From Holophagales bacterium (lineage in GTDB: Bacteria > Acidobacteriota > Thermoanaerobaculia > UBA5066): a stretch of 64,000 bases of DNA. Shown piece after piece: positions 36,090 through 43,639 of this stretch; the first letter of the stretch is position 1, and the number at the start of each line of letters is the position of its first letter. The notes below the pieces were generated by a model, which worked only from the letters and a program-made list of their open reading frames with translations, was not told where the DNA came from and made no database searches. The stretch is taken from positions 34,730-98,729 of the forward strand of contig JADKBZ010000023.1 in the NCBI GenBank assembly GCA_016714815.1, given 5' to 3'. The translations under genes and the position numbers were made by a program.

Positions 36090-36587
36090 CTATTCTCCCT
36101 GCCAACGTCGAAGGAACTGCTCGAATGCCCTCAGGCTGTAGGATCCATTCTCCTCTAGCTCAGCCGTTGCCTGGGAGCCAATCAGAGTGCCATCGGCCTC
36201 CAAGATGAAGAAGTGAGGGCACCCGGCGATAGCTGGATACTGGGCAAGGAATGTCTCGTTCTCATTCTCAGCGCTGTAGTGAATCCTCACAACGACGAAC
36301 CTGCGCTTAATCTGGCTCGAGACTTCGGGTTTCTCCTCAAGGAAGCGCTCCAGCGTTAGACACCACCCGCACCAAACGCCACCGACCACCATCAGCACGC
36401 GCTTCTTCTCGACCGTTGCAGCCGATAGCGCTGCATGCAAGTCCGCAACTGGGTCGCGTGAAGGGTCATACAGGCTCCCGTGGTGGTCTGAGGGTGGAAC
36501 GGGCACGACGAGCGCCCGATCATTGCTGGTGCAAGCAAGCACCAGCACCACAAAGATCACGAGAACGGCCTTTATCAATAGTCGCAT
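36090..36587 (-). CDS. Thioredoxin-like lipoprotein (WCGWC)
   Basis: 165 aa from the ATG at 36587; GAGGA lies about 5 nt upstream. The N-terminal membrane stretch ends in a lipobox (VLVLAC). The body has KKRVLMVVGGVWCGWCLTLERFL, a thioredoxin CxxC active site (CGWC), and GCPHFFILEADGTLIGSQ with the cis-Pro. It resembles DUF255 or DsbD-gamma-like thiol reductases. Base composition is noticeably less GC-rich than the neighbours, which points to acquisition from elsewhere. The next gene upstream on this strand encodes a disulfide-rich secreted protein. Confidence 0.85.
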   Translation of the reverse strand: MRLLIKAVLVIFVVLVLACTSNDRALVVPVPPSDHHGSLYDPSRDPVADLHAALSAATVEKKRVLMVVGGVWCGWCLTLERFLEEKPEVSSQIKRRFVVVRIHYSAENENETFLAQYPAIAGCPHFFILEADGTLIGSQATAELEENGSYSLRAFEQFLRRWQGE

Positions 36588-37048
36588 CTTAATCCTCAAG
36601 CTACCCCATCTTTGAATTCACGAATACATACTTACGGCGGCCGCTCTTCTCGCCGCGGCTGCGACGTTCCCTGCTCCGCGGATCTTCGCCGGAGTGATTC
36701 AAGCCGTCAGTGCTAGGGTTCTCGCGAGAGGACGAGCAAGAGGGCGCCGCGGCGACCTCAAGATCAGCGTAAGGGGATGGGAGCGCTCCAAGCGAGATCG
36801 AGGACTCAATGTGCGCAAGCGCTTTCGGCACCGGCAACGAAGAGTCTAGCAGCGCAACTCCTACACGGCCAGAGCAAGAGCCGAAAGACTGCAGTCTCTT
36901 AATGACTCTGCATGAACAAGGCCGGATGCGCTTCAGAGTGGCACCCGGCCTTGGCTTCCCGAGCTCTGGCGAATCGGATCTGCCGGCTCCCTGTCATTCG
37001 GACCGACATTGCCCGGAAAGGCTCACGCCAGATCAGTACCTTGGAGCA
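36588..37048. other. 461-bp intergenic stretch of lower GC
   Basis: No credible gene. Contains a small palindrome AGACTGCAGTCT (36886-36897) and an AAGGCCGG/CCGGCCTT pair near 36916-36952 that could form a hairpin after the downstream-reading Cys-rich gene. A TAGCTT hexamer 10 nt before the lipoprotein ATG may be its -10. Confidence 0.5.
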
Positions 37049-37441
37049 CTACGGGCAATTGCAGTCGCCATCGATCATCTGCTGTTGCGTTCGCTGACTC
37101 CAGCCGGAGCCACAGTTCACCCACCATGTGTACACGGGCGGGCCTTCGACACAGTAAGAAGCGGTGCAATTGACACCGGGAGGGACGGGGACATCGCACT
37201 TCAGGGCGCAAGGGAACTTTATCCGCTCGCGCCAGTTCCCCGTGGTACCCCACCCGCCCTGAATCCCTGAACACTCCTTCCAATCGTCGCCGACGAGGAC
37301 GGGCGTAGTGCCGCAGCCTTCAGTGTATGTATAGCTATAGACGTAAGCTGGGCAGCTCGCGGAGGACTCTGGCGCAGCTAGGAAGGCGGTCGCTAGCATC
37401 AAAGCGACACAAGCGAAACGGAGCCGACTCATACAGGTCAT
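37049..37441 (-). CDS. Small secreted 10-cysteine protein
   Basis: 130 aa, family not recognised. A signal peptide (RLRFACVALMLATAFLAAPESSAS) precedes a mature part of about 100 residues with ten cysteines, including GCGTT, CALKCDVP, NCTASYC and a terminal CNCP. Tyr, Trp and Gly are abundant. An even number of cysteines suggests five disulfides in the periplasm or outside the cell. The ATG at 37441 is supported by AGGAGG 6 nt upstream. A TTGACA-N17-GAGAAT promoter precedes it. Function unknown. Confidence 0.7.
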   Translation of the reverse strand: MTCMSRLRFACVALMLATAFLAAPESSASCPAYVYSYTYTEGCGTTPVLVGDDWKECSGIQGGWGTTGNWRERIKFPCALKCDVPVPPGVNCTASYCVEGPPVYTWWVNCGSGWSQRTQQQMIDGDCNCP

Positions 37442-37458
37442 TTATGACCTCCTGATTA

Positions 37459-37487
37459 ATTCTCCGTGGCATTGCTCGTTGTGTCAA
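37459..37487 (-). promoter_or_regulatory. Candidate sigma-70-type promoter for the Cys-rich gene
   Basis: On the minus strand TTGACA (37482-37487) is followed by a 17-nt spacer and GAGAAT (37459-37464). The predicted start site lies just before the AGGAGG ribosome-binding site. Its consensus -35 differs from the TANNNT-only pattern of most genes here. Confidence 0.5.
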
Positions 37488-37780
37488 TCCCAATAGCCAA
37501 TTCAGACCGATTCTCAGGTCGACATTCGGTCGGCCCTACAAGCGCCAGCCCGCCATCGGGCCCCCTTCTTGACGGAGCCAACGCGGGGCACCCCTCCCAC
37601 TTGCAACTCGCGCGGCTCGGGGAAGTGGATTGGCGTACGTCGGGGAGCCCGTGCTCCCCTCGGCCTTCCTTCGCCAGTTTCGCGGCGTCCCCTTCTCGTT
37701 GGTGCGGCCGAGGTGGCATTGGCCTCTTCGGTCTGAGTTCCCGCCCTCCGGCGTTCGCTCATACCCGACATACACGAGAA
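37488..37780. other. Intergenic stretch between the Cys-rich gene and the TonB-receptor terminator
   Basis: No credible gene. Composition changes from moderately GC-rich back to the bulk GC-rich level here, marking an edge of the lower-GC islet. Confidence 0.45.
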
Positions 37781-37808
37781 AAGCGGGAGCGCTTTCGCGC
37801 TCCCGCTT
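37781..37808 (-). terminator. Rho-independent terminator of the TonB-dependent receptor gene
   Basis: Perfect 12-bp stem AAGCGGGAGCGC / GCGCTCCCGCTT with a 4-nt loop (TTTC). On the minus strand it is followed by TTCTCGTG, so the 3' side reads CTTTTCTCG. It lies 29 bp after the stop codon. Confidence 0.88.
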
Positions 37809-37837
37809 CCGGGTTTCCCGTGAAATCGAAAGGCTGG

Positions 37838-40800
37838 CTAGAAGCTGAGCTTCACCGAGAAGCGGAACTCGCGAGGAGCCTGATAGGCCAGAGCCTTGCG
37901 ATAGCCGATGTACTCCGTGAAGCCGGCGTTCTTCATGATCTGTTCGTAGTCGTACTTACCGAGCGAACCGAAGTACCACGCGTTCGTGGTGTCACATTCT
38001 CCGGCTGCCGCGGTGGTTCCTTCCGGGAAGGCGTCGCAGACGTCGTACTGGAACTGCGTGTTGCCGACCTGGGTGACGGTGGCCGCGTCGAAGAGGTTGA
38101 GGACGTTGACCGCGAGCTCGACCTGCATTCCGCCGATCTGGAAGGGCTGGGCAAGCATGAGGTCGAAGTTCATGATGCTGTCGAGGCGGCCCATGTCGTT
38201 GCGGCCGTTCGGGAAGAAGTTGACGCCGTTGAACTGGGCGTCGGTCGAGACCGGGCCGCCGGAGACGTAGGAGAAGTTGAGGCCGGCGGTCATGGCCCAG
38301 GGGGTCCGGTAGACGCCCTGCAGCTCGAAGGCGTGCGGGCGGTCGGTGTTCAGGGCGCCGTCGACGATACGCTGCTGCGAGTCGTAGCCGTAGGCCCAGC
38401 CGTCGAAGTAGCGGGCGACGTTCGGGTCGGTACGGCCGAACTCGTCGGAGCTCGCGAGGCCGGAGTAGTTGCCGGTGAGCTTGCTGTAGGTGTAGGCCGC
38501 GCGAACCGAGAAGTTGTCGGCGAACCGGCGGTTGAAGGTCAGCTCGATGGCCTCGTAGTCACGGACGGCCTCGGCCTGGGGGAACTCGGGGCACGGGAAG
38601 AGCGACGTGGGGTTGCAGGCGACGATCCCCTTGCCGGGGTTGCCCGTGATGTAGACCTCGTTGCCCTCGGCGTCGAGGTAGCCGATGTCCTCAATCGTGT
38701 TGAGGAGCGTCTTGTTGACGTAGCGGGCGCTGACGACCGAGTTCTTGGTGACCTGGTACTCGACGCCGAGCTGGAACTCACGGTTCTCCATCGGCTTGAG
38801 GTCCGGGTCGATGGCGTCGCGCGGATTGGTCGGGTGCCGGAGGTCACGAGTGACCGGGGTGCCGAGCGCCGGGCAGGGGTTGATCGCCGGGTTGTTCGTG
38901 GAGATGGTGCAGCCGTTGGGCAGCGAGGTCCAGTTGGTGGTGTTGAGCGGGTAGAGGTAGGCGATCCACTTGTCGGCGCCGAACGAACCACGCGGCATCT
39001 CGAGCTTCGTGATGTCGTAGTAGTTGCCGTAGCTGCCGTAGACCTTGGTCTTCTGCTTGCCGCCTACGTCCCAGGAGAACCCGAGGCGGGGGGCCAGCTT
39101 GTCCTGGAAGTCGAACTCCATGGCGTTCTCGGGCAGGGTCGGGTCGGTCTGGAAGCCGTAGTTCGGAACGCGCTCCTGCTCGGTCCGGACGCCGATGTTG
39201 AGCGTGAAGGTCGGGTGGATGTTCCAGGTGTCCTGGAGGAAGAGGCCGATGTTCGTCGACTCGGCGGCGCCGAACGTGCCGAAGCGGCGGACGTGGACGG
39301 AGCCGTAGGTCCCCTTGACGTTCGCGCCGAAACGGTCCGGCAGGCCCCAGCGGATCTCGAAGAGGTTGCCGTTCTCACCCGTGGCGACCTCGTTCTGGAT
39401 CTTCTCGTACTGCACGCCGGCCTTGATGGCGTGGGCGCCGGCGAAGTTCGCGAAGAGGTTGACGTCGAGGCCGGCGGACTGCCGCTTCCACTCGTCCATC
39501 TCGGTGCTGTTGAACGAGCCCGCCGGGACGGACGAGTAGTTCGTCGGCTTCCAGTTCGGGTCCGTGCCCTGGCCGGGCATGACGCCGTTGCGGAAGAAGA
39601 TGCGGGCGGTGTCGGTGACGCCGCTCGTGGAGGTATCGGTCGACCAGTAGCCGACGCGGCCGGTGACGTAGACGCTGCTCGTCGGGACGAAGTCGGCGTA
39701 GAGCGAGTAGCTCTGCGTCGGCACTTCGGTGTTGATGGCGAGATTCGTGTCGGTCGGCGTCGTGCCGTCGCGGGAGGGGAGAACGCCTTCGGTCTTCCTC
39801 GGGCTGAGGTTCGCCGAGAGCTTCATGAGGAGCTTGGAGCCGAGGTTCGCCTTGACGTTGCCCGTCACGTAGTGCGACGTGATGTCCTGGTCATAGGTGC
39901 TGACCGGGGGCTTGGCGGGATCCTGGTAGGGCGTGCGCGACCAGGAGCTCAGCGTCGGGTTGTAGCCCACGTAGAACCAGAGTGAGTCCTTGGCGATGGG
40001 GCCGCCGAGGCCGAAGCCCGGCTCGATCCGGCTGAGGTCGTCGTTCTCGAAGGTCCGGAACTGGCCCGGCCACGATTCCTGGTAGAAGGGGCGGTCCGAG
40101 CCCCACAGCTCGCCGTTCAGGGCGCTGTTCGTGTAGTAGGCACCGGCCCAGCCGTGGAATTCGTTCGTGCCGCTCTTCGTGATGGCGTTGATGACGCCGC
40201 CCAGCGACCCGCCGTACTCGGCGGCGTAACCGGCCGACTTGACCTGGACCTCTTCCAGGAAGTCGGTGACGAAGTTCTGGCCCGAGACGCCGTCCTGGGG
40301 GTTCGTCGTGTCGACGCCGTCGATGACGAAGCGGTTCTCGGAGCCGGAGGCGCCGTCGACCGAGATGCCGCCCAGGTTCGCCTCGTTGGAGACGCCCGGG
40401 GCCTGCGTGACGACCGACGTGAAGTCGCGGCCCTTCGGAAGAAGGGCGATCTGCTCGGCGCCGATCGCGACGGACGTCTGGTTCTCACCGACGGCGATCT
40501 GGACGCGCTCGCCGGTGACGACGACCGTCTCCGTGACGGAGCTGATCTTGAGCGTGACGTTGACGGTGGCCTTGTCGCCGAGGGCGACGCCGACGCGCGA
40601 GTTCTCGTACGTCTGGAAGCCCTGCAGGCGCGCGGTGACCTTGTAGGCGCCGGGGCTCACGCGGGGAAAGCGGTACTCGCCGCGCGCGTCCGTGACGGCC
40701 ACGAGCGTGCCGCTGGGTCCCTTGAGCTCGATGGAAACGCCCGGGAGCGATTCGCCGCCGTCGGCCGTGATCTTTCCGACGACGCTTCCCGTCTGTTCCT

Positions 40801-40867
40801 GGGCAAATGCCGGGCCGGCGATAACGACGACCGCCAGCAGCGCCAGCACCAAACCAAACCTCTTCAT
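37838..40867 (-). CDS. TonB-dependent receptor with carboxypeptidase-regulatory-like domain
   Basis: 1009 aa outer-membrane protein. A signal peptide (MKRFGLVLALLAVVVIAGPAFA) is followed by a CarboxypepD_reg-like beta sandwich (about residues 28-110: GSVVGKITADGGESLPGVSIEL and GEYRFPRVSPGAYKVTARLQGF). Next comes a plug (about 120-230: VVVTGERVQ, FVIDGVDTTNPQDG and GGSLGGVINAITKSGTNEFHG), then a large barrel ending in FRFSVKLSF. This Oar/Acidobacteriota-type receptor imports or displays large substrates such as glycans; the ligand is unknown. AGGAGGAAGG lies 5-6 nt before the ATG. Monocistronic: terminator downstream, long leader region upstream. Confidence 0.95.
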   Translation of the reverse strand: MKRFGLVLALLAVVVIAGPAFAQEQTGSVVGKITADGGESLPGVSIELKGPSGTLVAVTDARGEYRFPRVSPGAYKVTARLQGFQTYENSRVGVALGDKATVNVTLKISSVTETVVVTGERVQIAVGENQTSVAIGAEQIALLPKGRDFTSVVTQAPGVSNEANLGGISVDGASGSENRFVIDGVDTTNPQDGVSGQNFVTDFLEEVQVKSAGYAAEYGGSLGGVINAITKSGTNEFHGWAGAYYTNSALNGELWGSDRPFYQESWPGQFRTFENDDLSRIEPGFGLGGPIAKDSLWFYVGYNPTLSSWSRTPYQDPAKPPVSTYDQDITSHYVTGNVKANLGSKLLMKLSANLSPRKTEGVLPSRDGTTPTDTNLAINTEVPTQSYSLYADFVPTSSVYVTGRVGYWSTDTSTSGVTDTARIFFRNGVMPGQGTDPNWKPTNYSSVPAGSFNSTEMDEWKRQSAGLDVNLFANFAGAHAIKAGVQYEKIQNEVATGENGNLFEIRWGLPDRFGANVKGTYGSVHVRRFGTFGAAESTNIGLFLQDTWNIHPTFTLNIGVRTEQERVPNYGFQTDPTLPENAMEFDFQDKLAPRLGFSWDVGGKQKTKVYGSYGNYYDITKLEMPRGSFGADKWIAYLYPLNTTNWTSLPNGCTISTNNPAINPCPALGTPVTRDLRHPTNPRDAIDPDLKPMENREFQLGVEYQVTKNSVVSARYVNKTLLNTIEDIGYLDAEGNEVYITGNPGKGIVACNPTSLFPCPEFPQAEAVRDYEAIELTFNRRFADNFSVRAAYTYSKLTGNYSGLASSDEFGRTDPNVARYFDGWAYGYDSQQRIVDGALNTDRPHAFELQGVYRTPWAMTAGLNFSYVSGGPVSTDAQFNGVNFFPNGRNDMGRLDSIMNFDLMLAQPFQIGGMQVELAVNVLNLFDAATVTQVGNTQFQYDVCDAFPEGTTAAAGECDTTNAWYFGSLGKYDYEQIMKNAGFTEYIGYRKALAYQAPREFRFSVKLSF

Positions 40868-41581
40868 GATCCTTCCTCCTTCGAAATAAGGCTCCCTCGG
40901 GGAGCCATTGACCAAATGGGACGAGAGCCTTGCCTCTCCGCGATCCGTCCCTCCCCGCCGGGAGCCGCGCCCGCACCTGGGGTGCGGGAGGCGCCGCTCT
41001 CGAGCTCGGGCCCTCGCATCGGGGCCTTCGTGAGCGAGCCGGGGTGGGTCGTTGCGATCAGCGGCGAGGCCGGGCCAGAGAGGTTCCAGGTTCTCCGCTG
41101 GACCCTCGTTTCCAGGTTCGAAACGACAGTGGCTCCGGGGCTGGACGGGACGGTTCTTCCGTTCCGTTCGGACCCGCAGCTCTGGCGTTTCCCTTCGCTC
41201 CGGCATCCTCCTTTCGTGGAAATTCCGGGCCCGCGGGGAGAGGCTTTCCTCCCGGAGCCCACAGCCAGAACCGAACCCGTCGCAAGGACGGCGTGCACGC
41301 GGCTGCACTCCCGCTGGCGACGGGCCAACGGCGAAAATTTGGAGAGGACTGAGAAAACTTGGACCAGCGGGATTCCCTCCTCGAATACCCCCCACCCGGA
41401 CAGACCATGACAACCGCTTGAAAGGAGCCGCGTTAGCCTAACACAGGCCAAAGGTCGGGGACCTCGACGGAAGGTTTCCATAGCCGTTCAGACCGAGTGT
41501 ATGAAGGAATCGTGCCGCGGCGCCCGGCTTCGTCCTTTCGGGATCCGCGCGGACGGCTCGAAACACGGATTCGTCCGAAAG
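40868..41581. other. 714-bp upstream region of the TonB-receptor gene
   Basis: No convincing gene. It should contain the receptor promoter. Recognisable parts are the leader hairpin at 40890-40906 and an 11-bp palindrome GTTAG-C-CTAAC at 41432-41442 that could be an operator. The size fits a regulated outer-membrane receptor gene. Confidence 0.5.
40890..40906 (-). promoter_or_regulatory. Leader hairpin ahead of the TonB-receptor gene
   Basis: GGCTCCC / GGGAGCC perfect 7-bp stem with 3-nt loop, followed on the minus strand by TTATTTC and then the AGGAGG ribosome-binding site. It may be an attenuator or a 5' stabilising hairpin. Confidence 0.45.
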
Positions 41582-42106
41582 CTAGGCCGGTTCGAGGCGG
41601 AGGAGGATCTGCCCCGCCCCCACCGCCTGCCCTGCCGAGACCTCGACGGACCGGATGACGCCGTCCCGGGGGGCGCGGACGTCGTTCTCCATCTTCATCG
41701 CCTCGAGGACGACGACCGGCTGCCCCTGGAGAACGGAATCGCCCGGGCCGACGAGGATCCTGAGGACCCGGCCGGGGATGGCCGCCTTGACGTCTCCCGA
41801 GCCGCGGTAGGCCCCCTTCCCGGCGACGGCCTGAGCCCGGGCGGTCAGCTCGTCGAGGAGCTCGAGGGTGACGCGTTCGGCCCCGACCCGGACCCGGACG
41901 GTTCCGTTTCCGCCGGGATGCGGCACCGCCTCGGCCTGCCGGCCGTCGGCCCGGAGGACCGAGTAGCCGCCTCCCGGCGTCGGGACGATGTCCCAGCGGG
42001 CCGGACGTCCGTCGAGGGAGACGACGACGCCGGTCGGGTCGAGCTGGACCTCCACCTCGACACTTCGTTCCCCGGACGGGCCGGCGACCTTTGCGCGGTA
42101 CTTCAT
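41582..42106 (-). CDS. Biotin carboxyl carrier domain protein of acyl-CoA carboxylase
   Basis: 174 aa. The C-terminal about 75 residues form a biotinyl domain with the biotinylation lysine K138 in EAMKMEND. The N-terminal about 100 residues form a beta-rich segment resembling the BT linker domain of PccA. The ATG overlaps the stop of the biotin carboxylase gene (ATGA). The two together correspond to one PccA chain divided in two genes. Confidence 0.92.
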   Translation of the reverse strand: MKYRAKVAGPSGERSVEVEVQLDPTGVVVSLDGRPARWDIVPTPGGGYSVLRADGRQAEAVPHPGGNGTVRVRVGAERVTLELLDELTARAQAVAGKGAYRGSGDVKAAIPGRVLRILVGPGDSVLQGQPVVVLEAMKMENDVRAPRDGVIRSVEVSAGQAVGAGQILLRLEPA

Positions 42107-43596
42107 TCCCGATGTCCGAAGGTGGGCCGGGCGGTGCGCCAGGCGGATGGGGGCCGGGGCTGGGACGAGCCCCGGACCGAAAGGCTCTCCCGCGCCGACG
42201 CGACGGCCGCCGCCACGAGGGCGAGCTCCGCGGCGTCGTCCGTGGGGGCGGGGTCTCCGGGATAGGTCCACCCTTCGAGGAACTGGGTGGAGACGTTTCC
42301 GGAGAGGACGTCGGGGTCTTCGAGGAGCGCCAGGAAGAACGGGATGGACGTTTCGATCCCTTCCACCCGGGTCTCGCGGAGGGCGCGGCGCATCCGCCGG
42401 ATCGCCTCGGCCCGGTCGGAGCCGAAGGCGACGAGCTTGGCGACCATCGGGTCGTAGTCGAGGGGAATCGTGTCTCCCTCCTCGACGCCCGAGTCGACGC
42501 GGATGCCCGGCCCCTGCGGCCAGCGGAGGCGGTGGATCGTCCCGGGCGACGGGGCGAAGCCGTTCGACGGGTCCTCCGCGTAGATCCGGCACTCGATGGC
42601 GTGCCCGCGCGGCTCGGGGTGCGCCGGCACGCTCATCGGCTCGCCGAGGGCAATCCGGATCATCTCGGCGACGAGGTCGACGCCGTAGACCATCTCGGTC
42701 ACCGGGTGCTCGACCTGGATCCGCGTGTTCATCTCGAGGAAGAAGAACCGGCCGTCCGAGGCGAGGAGGAACTCGACCGTCCCGGCCGAGACATAGTTGA
42801 CCGAGCGGGCGGCGGCGACGGCCGATTCCTCCATGCGCGCGCGCAGCTCGGGCGACACGACGGGGGACGGGCACTCCTCGAGAACCTTCTGGTGGCGCCG
42901 CTGGAGCGAGCACTCGCGCTCGCCGAGGGCGACGACGCGGCCGGACCGGTCGCCCAGGACCTGGACCTCCACGTGGCGCGATTTCTCGACGTAGAGCTCA
43001 CAGTAGACCTTGTCGTCTGCGAAGAACGACACGGCCTCGCTCCGGGCCCGCGCGAAGGCGGCCGGGACCTCGTCCTCGGCCCTCACGATCCGCATCCCCT
43101 TTCCGCCTCCTCCGGCCGACGCTTTCAGGAGGAGGGGGAAGCCGTGCTCGCGGCCGAAGGCGGCGATCTCTTCGGGGTCTTTCGCGGGGGTGGTCATTCC
43201 CGGGACGATCGGGACCCCGGCGGCCTTCATCCGCGCGCGGGACTCGGTCTTCGATCCCATCGCGTCGATCGACTCCGGGTCGGGCCCGACCCAGGCGAGG
43301 CCCGCGTCGCGCACGGCCCGCGCGAAAGCGGCGTTCTCGGCGAGGAAGCCGAAGCCGGGGTGGACGAGGCGGGCCCCGGTCCGCTTCGCGGCGTCGATCA
43401 GCTTCTCCGGAAGGAGGTACGACTCGCGCGCCGGGGCCGGCCCGATGCGGATGGCGTGGTCGGCGAGGCGGACGTGGAGCGAGGCCCGGTCCGCGTCGGA
43501 GAAGACCGCGACGGGCGAGATCCCGAGGTCGCGGCAGGCCCGCGAGATCCGGACGGCGATCTCGCCCCGGTTCGCGATAAGGAGCCGCTCGGTCAT
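42103..43596 (-). CDS. Acyl-CoA carboxylase, biotin carboxylase subunit
   Basis: 497 aa. ATP-grasp enzyme that carboxylates biotin: RLLIANRGEIAVRISRA at the start, the glycine-rich loop KASAGGGGKGMRIV, ECSLQRRHQKVLEECPSP, and the catalytic EMNTRIQVEHPVTE. The C-terminal biotin-carboxylase domain contains YAEDPSNGFAPSPGTI. It starts 43 bp after the carboxyltransferase stop, with a half copy of the dispersed repeat in the gap. Sequence style is that of propionyl- or 3-methylcrotonyl-CoA carboxylases rather than AccC. Confidence 0.92.
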   Translation of the reverse strand: MTERLLIANRGEIAVRISRACRDLGISPVAVFSDADRASLHVRLADHAIRIGPAPARESYLLPEKLIDAAKRTGARLVHPGFGFLAENAAFARAVRDAGLAWVGPDPESIDAMGSKTESRARMKAAGVPIVPGMTTPAKDPEEIAAFGREHGFPLLLKASAGGGGKGMRIVRAEDEVPAAFARARSEAVSFFADDKVYCELYVEKSRHVEVQVLGDRSGRVVALGERECSLQRRHQKVLEECPSPVVSPELRARMEESAVAAARSVNYVSAGTVEFLLASDGRFFFLEMNTRIQVEHPVTEMVYGVDLVAEMIRIALGEPMSVPAHPEPRGHAIECRIYAEDPSNGFAPSPGTIHRLRWPQGPGIRVDSGVEEGDTIPLDYDPMVAKLVAFGSDRAEAIRRMRRALRETRVEGIETSIPFFLALLEDPDVLSGNVSTQFLEGWTYPGDPAPTDDAAELALVAAAVASARESLSVRGSSQPRPPSAWRTARPTFGHRE

Positions 43597-43604
43597 GCCC
43601 GCCT

Positions 43605-43633
43605 CGCAGAGTGTAGAAGGTAGACCTGACCCC
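43605..43633. repeat. Half copy of the palindromic dispersed repeat (copy 4)
   Basis: CGCAGAGTGTAGAAGGT followed by AGACCTGACCCC matches the right half of the other copies. The left arm is missing. It fills most of the 43-bp gap between two carboxylase genes. Confidence 0.8.
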
Positions 43634-43639
43634 GGGTGC

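Noticed and set aside
36601..36837. Minus-strand 78-codon frame in the lower-GC islet
   Set aside because: No ribosome-binding site, no hydrophobic or conserved pattern; Ser/Arg-rich composition of a chance frame.
40864..41481. Minus-strand 205-codon frame upstream of the TonB receptor
   Set aside because: Runs through the receptor ribosome-binding site and leader hairpin; no domain, no codon bias like neighbours.
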